This document shows, one piece after another, positions 22,806-34,241 of a DNA stretch of 64,000 nt (position 1 is the first letter of the stretch; every line of letters begins with the position of its first letter). Origin of the DNA: Neonectria sp. B-13 (Eukaryota; Ascomycota; Sordariomycetes; Hypocreales; Nectriaceae); assembly GCA_002682825.1 (NCBI GenBank), contig NOKP01000009.1, positions 682,001 to 746,000 on the forward strand, in the 5' to 3' direction. Made by a program: the position numbers and the translations under genes. The notes below the pieces were generated by a model. That model was not told where the DNA came from. It saw only the letters and a list, made by a program, of their open reading frames with translations, and ran no database searches.

Positions 22806-24228
22806 TCAGATTGTGCCCATTTTTGCGATCTGCTTTCCATACCACATCTGACACAGTTAGTTCAGCAGTAACACAGAGAGGTGAGGGATATTCAACTCAC
22901 GGTCTCTGCCCCAGCACCGATTACGACGTTTCCTATCTTTTTCAATAACCAGGGTGGTTCGATTAGACGGGCATATGCCTTGGCATCCTTTTCTTCGACA
23001 GCAGCGTTTAGGATGGTGTTCGTTGGGACTGATGGGTTCAGAATGGCCGGTCTGGCCATGCCAATGAGGTCGAGCGCGTCGTCTTGGAGAGCCGCCTCCA
23101 TGACCTTTCGGGATCTAAAGCCACCAGTGACTACCAATGGCAGACCAGGCAGCTCCTTTCGGATCGTCCTTGCAAACTCCAGGAAGAAGGCCTCTCGCGT
23201 CCTTTCCTTTACTGTCACCTTTATCGTACTGGTTTTCGTGCCGGCAACGAGCTTTCGCGCAGTCCAGTGTTAGTGCTGCCGCATCTTTGGCCAGGGCCGG
23301 TGGAACTTACCTGAGGATCCTCGTAGGTACCTCCGCTGACTTCCAAAAAGTCAACGCCGGCGTCGGTGATGAGCTGCAGTTGTGTCAGGCCATCTGCGAG
23401 TGCCGTGGCGGATTGATGATCGACCGAGTTGAGCTTGATGCCTACGATGAAATCCCGAGGGACCACGGCACGGACAGCTTGTATGACCTCGACGACAATC
23501 TTAGCCCGAGCAGCGGGAGAGCCACCATACTCGTCGGATCGCTGGTTGGTTTTGGCCGATAGGAACTGAGCCAGTAGATATCCATGCGCTGCGTGCAGCT
23601 CAACACCCGCAAAACCGGCCTCGGCGGCCAATCGCGCTGTGCTGGCGAATTGCCCAACCGTCTCCTTGATCTCCTGCTGCGTCATCTCCCTCGGTGTACC
23701 GAAGATCAAGGTTGACATGAGTCTGGGGAAGAACTCCTTGCCCAGGCTTAGTGGGATGGGGCTTGGGGCAATACTTTTGGCGAAGAAGCCCCTGGTTCCA
23801 GATCCGGCAGGTGACTGTCTTCCAGGATGGTTGATCTGAACAACTGTCCGGGAAGTACCATGATTGCAAGCAGCTGCCCACTTCTTCCAGCCCTCAAGCA
23901 TGGTGTCGTAGCCGGCCGCCTCATTGTATGCAACGTCGGTAGGTTGGCCGAGGTATCGTGGATCGACTTGTACGTTGCCTAGGCCACTCTCTAGTCAAAA
24001 GGATGTTCCTCGCTCTCACGTCCAAATCCTGTGCCGGAGTCCGCACTTACCCGTCAGGACGAGTCCCCAGCCGCCTTCTGCCCAGGCACGATAGGCGGCA
24101 ATCAACGCTTCGGTTGGAAGGAAGTCTTTGTCGGCTAGACCCTCGGCAGTGGATGCCTTTACGAGTCTGTTAGGTAGTTCGACGCCATTTTTCAACGTGA
24201 AAGGTTGTGACACCAGTGATTCCGCCAT
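22806..24228 (-). CDS. NADH:flavin oxidoreductase, Old Yellow Enzyme family
   Basis: FMN-containing ene-reductase of the OYE superfamily, probably cytosolic. ATG at 24228 (MAESLVSQPFTLKNGVELPN) leads to NRLVKASTAEGLAD. An intron follows after VLTG, then PRYLGQPTDVAYNE and the FMN/substrate motif VVQINHPGRQSP with a conserved His. Next are AGFAGVELHAAHGYLLAQFL, NQRSDEYGGS, VDFLEVSGGTYEDPQ, VVTGGFRSRKVMEAAL and DLIGMARP. A second intron (branch CACTAAC) lies before LVAGTKTS, and a third (22848-22900, 53 nt) joins AGAET to a short last exon MWYGKQIAKMGTI ending at 22806. All three introns restore the frame, so the gene appears intact. The pathway is unknown. Confidence 0.9.
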
Positions 24229-25035
24229 TGAGCTCGTTTAAAGAGGTTGTTCGACTTGACATGTAATGGGCCTCAGTCTTGTTGCGTGAGATTCTCCTGC
24301 TGGACTGACAGAGGACTTTCTTCAGTTTAATGTACCTACCAACAGTTCAGGTGTCATTTGTCAGGTTAATCAAAAGGGGTTTCGCAATTGCGGAATTCGG
24401 ACCTCCTTGACGTGTTTTTAGTCGGAGCATTATTTCATTTGACCGCGCATCGACCCACGATTATTTTACTTTCGGGCTAGGAACCTACTTAGAGCCAAGG
24501 CGCATCACATTGTCCGCGTAGTCGGCCAAATAGAAGTCCCGCTTCCGTCTGTGGTGGCGAAATACTCATATTCATCTTCGATTACATAAAACTGCTAACT
24601 ATCGGACTAGTTATATGATCCCATCTTCCCTCGGCCGGTTTGGGAGTAGTGTCATTAGCCGTTTGTTAGTTCCTCCCGGGGCTCAGGCTTCTTGGGGTTA
24701 GCGGACACGGCAACGGCGACGGCAAGTCCTTCTGGATGCCTCCACTGCCGGTCACGGCTGGAAGTCAAAACCCTAGTCTAATAACAAATGGTAAAAAGCT
24801 CTGGATGGCGTTGTGGCGGATCTTGCGCCTCTTGGTTGCTAAGCCGACTTGTCTGCCTCCTCCTTAAAGACGAAGCGAGCGCACCAAAGAGTGCACGCAA
24901 GTTGTTTACCCACCACTCCCCTACTTATGAGTGCCGCAGATATTCTACTTGTTACTTGATCCTGAAACTCCAGCCCTCATCCTTTCTATCACTTTTATCC
25001 CTTCTATCCCGCCTTCTCACACCCGCCTCGACACG
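24229..25035. other. Intergenic region, nothing recognised
   Basis: Divergent region between the Old Yellow Enzyme gene and the short-chain dehydrogenase pseudogene. It contains both promoters. No coding signal or repeat is evident. Confidence 0.5.
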
Positions 25036-25962
25036 ATGCGATTCTCACCAGAGGAGCATCCGGATCTGTCTGGCAAGATCATTATTGTGACCGGCGGCAG
25101 CAGTGGGCTCGGAAAAGAGAGCGTACTGCAGCTCGCAAAGCACAATCCCGCCACCAAATATCTTACCGCCAGAGCGGCGACATGAGGCAACGCCGCCTCC
25201 CAGGAGATTAAACAAGCCGTCCCGGCAGCAAAGAACAAAATTAAGTTTCTCAAGCTCGATCTGGCGTCGTTTTCATCAATTAAAAAGGCCGCTGACAGCT
25301 TTCTGAACGAATCTGAGCGTCTGGATATATTGATGAACAATGCGGGTCTAATGGCGTCCCCTCTTGATCTGACAACGGATGGCTACGAGGTCCAGTTTGG
25401 TTCAAATTACTTGGGGCCGGCATTGTTCACCAAGTTGCTGCTCCCAACGCTCGCCAAGACAGCTGGACAACAAGCAGAGGATGTCCGTGTCGTCAACTTG
25501 AGTTCCGAGCTGTTCAAACAGGCACCGCGAGAGGGAATACTGCTCTCCCGCTGCAAGACCTCTCTCGACGACATATCTGGACTATCACGTTATGGCCAAT
25601 CCAAGCTTGTAGATTCCTACAACACCCGCGCCTTAGCCAGAAATACCCTTCTATCAAGTTAGTGGCAATTCACCCCCGGAGTAGTGGATACTGGCCTGCT
25701 TGATGACCTGAAGACGAGACGGCCCTGGCTTGGTAGATTTATTAGTGTCATTGGATCTGTCATCCTGACCGACGTTCACGCAGGAGCACGAGCGCAACTT
25801 TGGGCGAGCACAGCGGATCGACAGAACATCAGGAGCGGCGCCTTCTACAATCACAAGATGAGCGAGTACAAAGATGCAGTCCTAGGCGACGACAAAACGG
25901 CCCAAAAGCTACGGGACTGGACGGAACGAGAGCTCGAAAGCCACGGGTTTAAGGATGTCTAG
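25036..25962 (+). pseudogene. Short-chain dehydrogenase/reductase, broken
   Basis: NAD(P)-dependent SDR related to retinol-dehydrogenase/WW-oxidoreductase-like fungal enzymes. The start at 25036 gives the Rossmann motif [15 protein letters not shown], then KFLKLDLASF, ILMNNAGLM, VNLSSE and the catalytic YGQSK (Tyr-x-x-x-Lys). Three lesions are visible: an in-frame TGA at 25183-25185; a one-base loss near 25644 that shifts the IKLVAIHP segment out of frame and brings a TAG at 25660-25662; and a one-base gain in the C run near 25676 that restores it (VVDTGLLDD onward). The C-terminal part to 25962 is open. Sequencing error could explain the paired indels but hardly the TGA as well. Confidence 0.8.
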
Positions 25963-26102
25963 GGAATGGTTCAAGCAGCTCTGAAGTAGGTGTGTGTATG
26001 TGCATAGACGTGGATGCAATAATAACTCTCTAGAAGCCTCACTGCATCCCGATGTTGGGAACTAAGCCATGCTTCCTTGCAGTTCCCTGGAAACCTTCCT
26101 CT

Positions 26103-26870
26103 TTAATTCCAGGCGTCATACTCCTCGTCCCTGATGTCGCACATGTTCCGTATCTCCTCTGCGCTTCCAAAAAGAAGGCTCACGAAAACGCGATGCAAGC
26201 CGGTCGAATCTGGCTCGGAATGCACGGGCGAGTCGCCTTGGCCCCAGCTAAACCGAATAACTTGGCCCAACTGGACCGCGACCTCTGGATACTCGGCAAG
26301 TCTCTTGGCGAGGTTAGGATCAGGGCTGTTTTGATTCCAAGGACGCCCCGTCTCCGACAGCGTTTCCAACACTGCGCTGACGACCGGGTCTGGTAGCATA
26401 GCCCTTGTCGACGGGCCCAGAATCGTGAAGGCATACTTGGAATGCGGCATCTTGGGCTCAGGGCAAGTGCAGTGGAACATACGACCGTCCGTATGCCATC
26501 GCGGCACAACCCATTGATCCGTTGGCAGTGTCATGCGGATGCACAGCCAGCAGGAGAGTGCGGCTTGAACTCTGGCATCTCCGCTGCTTGATGCTTCAGC
26601 CGTGTAGTCTTCCCATGCTAGAGCCAAGAATTTGTGCATGACTTGCAAAACAGTCTCTTCGTTTGCGTCCGAGTTTGAGCGGATGTAGGCGGCCGCCTGG
26701 CTGGCAAGCAGGCGAGCATCGAACGGGCCGTAAAACCCGCCATGGCGATCTTCGTCGACGCAGGTCAAAAGATACGGGGGTAAAGGCTCGTGGGGGAAGA
26801 TTGCAAACGGCGCTGGTCGAAGCCGGTTGTGTTCACAATCAGTGCTGGGAACCTCTTGCTCGTGTTGCAT
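26103..26870 (-). CDS. Uncharacterised fungal protein with HxD motif
   Basis: Single-exon 255-codon gene starting at ATG 26868-26870. No family is firmly recognised. It has a VVPRWHTDGRMF segment with a His-x-Asp pair, followed about 90 residues later by a conserved-looking HRVFVSLLFGS. This arrangement (HxD then distal His on a beta strand) recalls the 2-oxoglutarate/Fe(II) oxygenase fold, but other folds share it and I do not assign an activity. No signal peptide or membrane segment is seen. It lies convergent with the broken SDR and upstream of the methyltransferase. Confidence 0.65.
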   Translation of the reverse strand: MQHEQEVPSTDCEHNRLRPAPFAIFPHEPLPPYLLTCVDEDRHGGFYGPFDARLLASQAAAYIRSNSDANEETVLQVMHKFLALAWEDYTAEASSSGDARVQAALSCWLCIRMTLPTDQWVVPRWHTDGRMFHCTCPEPKMPHSKYAFTILGPSTRAMLPDPVVSAVLETLSETGRPWNQNSPDPNLAKRLAEYPEVAVQLGQVIRFSWGQGDSPVHSEPDSTGLHRVFVSLLFGSAEEIRNMCDIRDEEYDAWN

Positions 26871-27067
26871 GGTGACTTTGCGATGTAGAAGACGCGGAGG
26901 GCTGTGGCGGGCGATTTAGGATTTCGATGCGGATCTACAACATCGAGTGTTTAGCTCAGAGGGTTTTGGGATATTTAGAGAACTTGGTAGCGGATGGGGG
27001 GCGGGCGTCTTCGCTGCCTAATTGTATTCGTCCAATCAGTATCATCAACTTATTCCCAGACTGCTGC

Positions 27068-28482
27068 CTAGCCCTCTGGCTCCCCAACCAGCGGCTTTTG
27101 TCCCATCCAGAAGTAGTATTTCTCATAAGCATGAATCTTGGGGTCTTGAAGATCCTTCCTTGCCGCGGTCAGGAACACCTCTATCTCGCCCGGCTCCATG
27201 ATCTTTCGGAACGGCTTTGCAGCCATGGCACCAAACATGTCGCTTACAGCATTTCTGCAGTATAGCCCAATAAGGCGCATTATTTTGTCCTGTTATATTG
27301 CATCAGCGTCAGTCGAATGTTTCCTTCACATGAATAGTGAGCTCTGCCTTTGGCCATGTCCCAATGGGAACTTTCAACACTTTGCAGTCCACATTCACGA
27401 ATCCGGCTTGTTGAAGAGACGCCCGAAGATTCTCGCCCGCCCTAAACTTCATTCCAAAGTGCCTCACAGCACTCTCGGCGGTATCGAAGAACCTGGCCAA
27501 GGGAGTGTCAGGCGCCACTGATCCGTCGTCACAGTTTGCCCGAGCGTCGAGTTCTTGGATCTCAATCCACGCGCCGGGCTTCATATGTCTAGACGACGAA
27601 TACTTACTTAGCATCGGTTCTTGCGAGTAGATCAATCGAAGAGGGGTACCGAGGAAATGGGCGCGTGTAGTGACCAATTGAAAAGATAGCATGACTCACT
27701 CGTAGGCCTGTTTGAGGACCTTTATCTCATCTTTTAGCCAGGGGCTGATACAACGCATGTGTACCAAGTCCCAATCGTCACCATGCATCCACTGATCCTC
27801 AATGTCATCAACAAGAAACCTCAAATTGGGTGGAACCCATATTGGCTGGATGGGGCTGAGGTCAACACCGAGGATCGATGCGCCAGGATATTTGTCCGCA
27901 ACTTAAAGTGGTCAACTCGCAAGGCCAGCAAGAGACAGTACGAAATGGGCAGCTCACTGTCGACGGCCCAGATACCAGTGCCGGTGGCCAGGTCGATGAT
28001 CTTCTGAGGAGCGTCGCCAATTGGGGCGAAGAACAACTTGCCACTGCAGTGACGAAGTCAGTAAGCTAGGAGCTACAGCCAGCGCTGACGAAGACGCACT
28101 TTGTAAGCTCCAGCATCATTGCATGCTTCATGTCATCGCGGTTCTGCTCCGCGTCGTCGTTTGGAATCGGATACCTGCAAAGGCGTCAGGACAATATCCT
28201 ATTCGTGCCATGCCTCGTGACTAACGTCCCATGACGGTACTGATGATACTATTGGGAGGTTAGTTCACCCTCCTGACGCAACGTTTTCTCCAGCATCCAT
28301 CAACTTACCCGCCTGCCGTTCTCGTACGCGTGCTGATAGATGCTGGAGGTTAAGCTCGCAGAGCTGGAGGAAACACTGCTGGCGTCATAATCCGACGTCA
28401 AGAACTCCTCGTCCTCGTCAATGTGCTCGTTCACCGCGGTAGCCTCGATCACCCCGTGGACCACGGCACTAGTTTCAGTCAT
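27068..28482 (-). CDS. LaeA-like class I SAM-dependent methyltransferase
   Basis: Member of the fungal LaeA-like group, putative global or pathway-specific methyltransferase acting in the nucleus or cytosol. The start at 28482 (MTETSAVVHGVIEAT) leads to an acidic/Ser-rich N-terminus. Introns near 28300 and 28190 join YHQYRHGTYPIPNDD, then NRDDMKHAMMLELTNGKLFF and the SAM-binding motif I IIDLATGTGIWAVD. Further introns (about 27900-27957 and about 27590-27695) connect PGASILGVDLSPIQP, WDLVHMRCIS, KPGAWIEIQELDA and LRASLQQAGFVNV. The last exon ends at 27068. All exons join in one frame, so the gene looks intact. Members of this family often sit near secondary-metabolism genes, but none is visible here. 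Confidence 0.88.
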
Positions 28483-29891
28483 GTTGACGTTTGGAACTTC
28501 GGACAGCAGCAGGAAAGAAGACACTTTGGGGCATGGCACGGATTTTGTTCTCGGTCAAATGCGGGGGGTTTGCAAATCCACCTTCCAGACTGATCTGACA
28601 TGACTCTTGCGTGTTCTTTCTTCTCCATCTGCCGGGGGTTGCAACACGAAACCTCGCCCTATTGGCTGGTTGGTTGCTCCTGTCGGCTCGGAATGGAATC
28701 ATCCGGAGCCCCTGCTTGCTCAAATCATCGTCAAAGAAACGCCTCCGAATCTGCAAGCGAAACCGTGGCCACGCAAGATGCTCCCACAGTTGCAGGGCCC
28801 CCTCCCCGTGCTCATGCCATTTACAGCCTAGCTCCGTGCACAGTTTGGCAGACTCGTCCGCAGGGTTTGGAGATGGCCAGGCGTGGGATGATTTTCGGGC
28901 AAGCTCAAAACACTAACACCCGTCGTTCCGATATTCCCATTACGGCTGACTTGTCACACCTGTTAATTGCGCTTTGGTCCTGGCGTCACATGCATACAGG
29001 AACTGAATTATCAACTTTACGTGGGGTGCCCATTTTTTGTTCCGCACTTGGCACCCCAACGGTCCTCTCCGACAGACCATCGTCAACCCAGTCTACCTAG
29101 GCTGTTTACTCGTAGAAATGCAGCAACACCTGCCAGAAATCAGCGTGGTGACTGAGAAAGGAGGGTCGCAACCCTTGCAGTGTTGGCCTTCCTCGATTGT
29201 CCAAAGAAGATAATGTACTCCATTCTGAACACCGCAGATGTTCTGCCATTTTTCTACCTTTCCGAGGTGCAGCATTTCTCGCTGTACATCGACAACCCAC
29301 CACAGTCTACCTGGCCTGCAGTTGTGCCTAAACCGCCAAAGCTTGCGTCATTGGAAATATTCAGACGACGAGAATCTCGGCTTGAGCCATTGCGCTGAGT
29401 CTTGTTCGCAATACTCTAACAGACTTGACAATTACTGCCTGGGCTCAGCCACCCTACAACTACGGGGAGCATTGGGATACAGCCATAGAAATCCAGAAGT
29501 CTTTCAACCCGATTTTTCAATCTTAAAGACCCAGTCCCAGGCTTGAGAGTCCCCTTCAGCGCTTTCAGTTCGCCTAGTGCTGTGTACGCACTTGATAACT
29601 ATATCAACTACTCAGTTGCTTCATTTCCTCTTGAGGGCTCCGAAGCTGTGTTAGTAGTGGAGGCGGTTGATTAATGACGACATCAATGCACCCTGCACAT
29701 ATTTGTCTGGGAGGAACGTCCTAGCAGACTCTCAATTCGATCTTCTCTTCTTCGCGTCTCCTACATATCAGCCTTCTGCAGCGCTACATGTTGGTTCTCG
29801 TAGTTCTGACCAGGCATCGCGTTCTGTTCATGCATGATGACACACGATGAAAATACCATGAACTGAGTAATAAGAATATTACACCGCTCAT
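28483..29891. other. Intergenic region, nothing recognised
   Basis: About 1.4 kb between the methyltransferase start and the sugar permease end. Several 60-160-codon ORFs occur on both strands, but none shows a domain or splicing pattern. The plus-strand ORF of 166 codons at 28600-29100 is Ser/His-rich and unsupported. Confidence 0.45.
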
Positions 29892-31685
29892 TTAGGCATG
29901 TTCCACATGAACATCTCCCTCCTTAGCTAAAAAAGAGCGCAAAGCATGAGCAGGCTCAGCCTGAGTGCGTTCCATCTCAAGATACTCCACAGCTCTTTTG
30001 AACTGCCTTGGAGGCACCTTCATTGCATACAGCTCATCCAGTTTCTCGAAAGAAAGTCCTTTAGTCTCCGGGAACAAGTACCAGCCCCCAACACTAGCAA
30101 TTAGTCCAGTAGCCAAGAAGATAAAGCCGACCTTGCCGCCCAAGTCTCCAGCATCAGGGTTGATCATATAAGGGACTGTGAACTGCATGATCAGGCCCCA
30201 AAGGGAGTTGGTAATAGTGATGAGACCCTGCGTTGCTGCTCTCAGTCGCATTGTTGCGATCTCTGAAGCCAGGACAAAGCCTGTAGCACCAATAGAGAGC
30301 TGATAAATCAGCGCCCAAACATAAAGCATGGCCACAACGCCCCAACTTGCTTGGCTCTTATTGGGAATGCACCCCAGAATGCCAATTATGAGAAGCATAA
30401 AGCAGAGCATAAATTGGGGACCCACGATCAAGAATCGGCGGCCATATATCTCGGTAAGGGGAAAGGCAGCGGTACTGGCGAGAAGCATAACCACGTACAA
30501 AGCGATGGAGGCCCTAAAATAGTCTTTGATTCCAATGAGTTCGAAGAAGTATGTCGCGTATCCGATGACAAAAGTGGCCCCAATCATTTGCTGGGCCGAA
30601 GCAGCAAAGATGGCGGTTAGGGTACGCATGCGGTTTGTTGCATCGAAACATTCAGTTTCCAACTGTATGTTGATGCCCAGGAGCCTCCTTGGAGGTCTTG
30701 CGTCAATGTTGCCGCATCGGTCATTAGTGAGACGAATTTCTTCTTCAAGGCGGCAGACCTCGATGTCGTAGTACTCGGCTTCCTTAAAACCATAGATGCG
30801 ACGAAGTGCTTTCTTCGCGTCGGCAGGGCGACCGTGACGAACAAGCCAGTAGGGTGACTCGGGGAAAAAAGGCCAAGAGACCGTTAGAATGACTATTGGC
30901 GCCTTTGTTAGTTTTTGTTTGCACCCGTAGCGAAGAAATATGACTTACAAGGAAAGAAGTACATGGCGACCACAGGTAGCCACCATTGCCATAAGCCGGA
31001 GATGTGGCTGCTGCCTTGGCTTATCACGACGATCGCGAATTGACCGAAGACGATACTGGTATTAAAGAAGCAGAGAAAGAAACCACGTAGTTCCGGACGG
31101 CACGTCTCGCCGATCCAGAGTGGCGAAATCGTGAACATCATGCCGATAGCAATGCCATTGACGCCCCGGCCCGCCAGGTGCATCCGCCAATCAGGGGCAA
31201 GTTGTTGGAGAAGGACTCCGGCAACTGAGATGAGTGATGCGGCGAGGATGCCCCATTTGCGGCCAAACTTCTCGAGAAGTGGCACGAAAATGAAGGTAGA
31301 GACGATTTCCGTGGCGGGAGCAATGGAATTCCAAGCGGAGAGGTAGTGAGCCGGAATCAGGTGGCTGCCATCGGGCTGGAGGACTCCAAACTTCTCTTTA
31401 AAGGCAGGCAAAGCAGCGAGCTGGCCGCCAGCTACGATATCAAACCCTTGCATCACAACGCCGGACGAGATCAATAGAGCTAGATGCGATTGTCAAGCAG
31501 TGATAAGGGACGATATGGGTGCAGGCCATTCTGACTTACCCCAAAGGGCAAATCGCGACTGCGACTTCAGGATCTTCCATTTGTTGTCTGGATTCACAAC
31601 AGAGTAATCGACTCTAGGACTCGGTGGTTAGTGATTGATGAACGTCCCCAAGAACAAGAGGTGCTTACCCGTGAATCAAAGTCAT
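29892..31685 (-). CDS. MFS sugar transporter (sugar porter family)
   Basis: Plasma-membrane proton-coupled sugar uptake. The first exon at 31685 is short (MTLIHG) and a 56-nt intron joins it to [14 protein letters not shown]. Another intron leads into [20 protein letters not shown] (TM1), then [11 protein letters not shown], the signature [12 protein letters not shown] and [12 protein letters not shown]. The next exon carries [15 protein letters not shown], the middle loop, [30 protein letters not shown] and the terminal sugar-porter motif [16 protein letters not shown]. The protein resembles fungal maltose/oligosaccharide permeases; the substrate is inferred from the neighbours. A TATA-like box (TATAAATA, minus strand) lies at about 31798-31805. 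The gene diverges from GH32 across a 0.65-kb promoter with a palindromic site. Confidence 0.9.
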
Positions 31686-32064
31686 GCTGAAGTTGATTTT
31701 TGGAGAGAAGCGAATGATTGATAGGGGTCAGAACAAGCGCAAGCTCGTGTTATGTTGAAAGCCTGGAGGTCAAGTAAATATCAGGCAGAAACTGGACATA
31801 TTTATAGGGACTGAGGAGTGGCAGACTGGTTCTCAGCCGAACGCAACGAAAGGGTCCGTTGATGCGGGGTATGGGGTTGCGTGCAAATCCGGGGCAGGCG
31901 GCTGGGGGCAGCAATCCCCGACAATTGTAAGTTAATTCAGTCACAAGTGGGAGTTCAGGGATGAAAGTGGAGAAGTTGACCTGCCCAAGCCTCATCGCAC
32001 TCAAGGAGATGGTGTGAACAGAATTGGACTGGTCACTAGTTAGCGCCGACCACTTCTCCTCATC

Positions 32065-32090
32065 TCGCGGAGTTCAAGATAGCTCCGCGA
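32065..32090. promoter_or_regulatory. Inverted repeat TCGCGGAG-N10-CTCCGCGA, candidate regulator site
   Basis: Two perfect 8-bp arms (32065-32072 and 32083-32090) separated by 10 bp, in the divergent promoter between the sugar permease and the GH32 gene. The arms contain CGG/CCG half-sites of the kind bound by Zn2Cys6 dimers. The same arms recur in the GH172/regulator promoter at 36372-36389. Confidence 0.65.
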
Positions 32091-32340
32091 ACCCTGCTTC
32101 GGCTTCCACCGCACGGCACCAGGCTAGTTCTTGAGCCTAAGAGTGGCGAGCGCACGTGGCGTGCCGCCCACGCAGAAACGCACCATGGTTTTGTTGAAGT
32201 CCTCGCCAACTTGCTTTGGCGATACCGACCAGAGCCTCAATACTTATAACTAAGTCCCCGAGGCTTTCTTTCCAAGACGTAAAGTATCTAGGCACTCAGA
32301 GCGACGGAGCTTCTCCCGTACTCCACTCGAATTGTTCCCA

Positions 32341-34234
32341 ATGGCATCGAATTTGGAACAAACAGGGAGGTCCATTGAACGGCCTAGATTTCATTTCTTT
32401 GCAGACGGCTGGATCAACGATCCATGTGCTCCGGGTTACGACCCATGGACAGAGACATATCATCTTTTCTACCAATGTATTGTTATCCTCTCTGCCCTTA
32501 GGGTATGCTCTATGATCAGTTTGCGGTAGCTCACATGATAACACAGGCAATCCAACAGGCTGTGAATGGGGAAACATGTCTTGGGGCCACGCAATATCCA
32601 AAGATTTGTTGACCTGGACATCGGCCCCGGTTTCGCCAATACTCGTTCCAGGCCAAATCTACGACTGTCAAGGCGTGTTTACTGGTTGCTGGATTCCTCC
32701 CACCAACGCCCTCGACAAGACATTGAGGGTCGCGTACTCCTCTGTCAAGCAGCTCCCCTTCCATTGGAGCACGCCACCATACCCACGCCATGCAGCTGGC
32801 CTAGCAATAGCGACATCCTGCGATGGAGGTAATACCTGGGAAAAATCTCCCCGAAACCCAATATTGCCAGGTGAACCAGTCGGCTTACAAGTTACGGGGT
32901 TCCGCGATCCTTACGTGACGCGATGGCCAGCCATGAACAAGACCCTGGGTACCAGTGCGACTATGTCCTATGGGCTAATCTCTGGTGGCATACAAAGCTC
33001 AGGCCCTACGACCTTCCTGTATGAGATCCCTCATGACAACCTCGAAGAGTGGAAGTATGTTGGCCCCTTGGTCGACGTGCCGGTTAGGTTCCAGCCCTCA
33101 GAGAAGTGGAGTGGCAACTACGGCATCAACTGGGAGTGCACCAACATCGTCACGCTGCATGCAGATTCAGAAACTCGCCATTTTCTGATCATTGGAGCCG
33201 AAGGTGATGTGGAAAAGGACCATGTGAAGCATCATTGTCGACCCGCAGGAGTTCCCCCGCGTACTGTGAGGGCTCAGTTATGGATGTCGGGCGATCTGAC
33301 GCCGACTGACGACGGGGTCAAATTCCGATACGAACACGGGGGATACCTCGACCACGGACCGTACTACGCTGCAAACTCGTTCTTAGAGCCTGTTTCTAAC
33401 CGCCGTATTGTGTACGGCTGGATCCCAGAGGAAGACATAACTTCAGAAGCCGCTAAGAGGAAGGGTTGGAACGGCTCTCTTGCCATTCCGCGTGAGATCT
33501 TTCTTCTTCGAATACCAAAGGTGGAGAAGGCCCTGCGCAGCAAGTTGTCGGAAATATACCCATTCGAAATCAAAATCGAACCGGATGGTTCTACTACCAT
33601 TCTCAGTTTGGGCGTGAGACCCATCGGCGAAATGGCCTGGCTCCGAGAAGCTAGTACCCGAGTGCTCAAGCTGGAAACCGTCATGATGTTGCCTGAAACA
33701 GATGGTATCGCACATCGAACAATTTTTCAGACAAAGTCGGCAAGTTGGGAACTCGAGGCGACAATTTCAATACATCCTGGATGCGAAACCGTGGGCTTCC
33801 ATCTCCGTCACAGTAACGACCTGTCGATTCGTACTTCTGTTACCTTCTGTACTACCACGGAAACTATCATCATCGACCGCGAAGCTTCCACAACTGATCC
33901 GACAATCAACAAATGTCGAGACGCTGGACCCTTTACTCTGCTAACCAAAAGATGGTCAAATGGGGACGGCGAGCTGGCAATGGAGAAGCTCCAACTTCGG
34001 ATCTTTTCTGACGGGGACATTCTAGAGATCTTCGCGAATGACCGTTTCGCAATGGCGACTATGGTGTATTCTGAGAGCTACAGTCAAGATACAGGCGGGA
34101 TAACTGCGTTTGCAACTGGCGGCATAAATAGTGCGGTGTTTGAAACCGTAACAGTTTGGGATGGGCTGGACGCAAAGAAAGTGGACGCTAGAGTCTACAC
34201 CATCTCCGGCCAGGGAGCCCTGTCACATCCATAG
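32341..34234 (+). CDS. Glycoside hydrolase family 32 beta-fructofuranosidase, intracellular type
   Basis: Hydrolyses terminal beta-fructosyl linkages of sucrose, inulin-type or levan-type oligosaccharides. Exon 1 is 32341-32476, the intron is 70 nt (32477-32546), exon 2 is 32547-34234; the product is about 607 residues, normal for the family. The five-bladed propeller carries WINDPC with the nucleophile Asp (usual WMNDPNG), GNMSWGHAIS, FRDPYV (transition-state stabiliser) and WECTNI with the acid/base Glu. A C-terminal beta-sandwich (LQLRIFSDGDILEIFAND) follows. There is no signal peptide: the protein begins MASNLEQTGRS, a few residues before the first strand. An intracellular location fits the adjacent permease. 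The gene is convergent with the regulator, with only 7 bp between their ends. Confidence 0.92.
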
Positions 34235-34241
34235 ATTTGAC

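Noticed and set aside
28600..29100. 166-codon ORF as a gene
   Set aside because: Low-complexity translation without domain, and no conserved pattern or splice structure.
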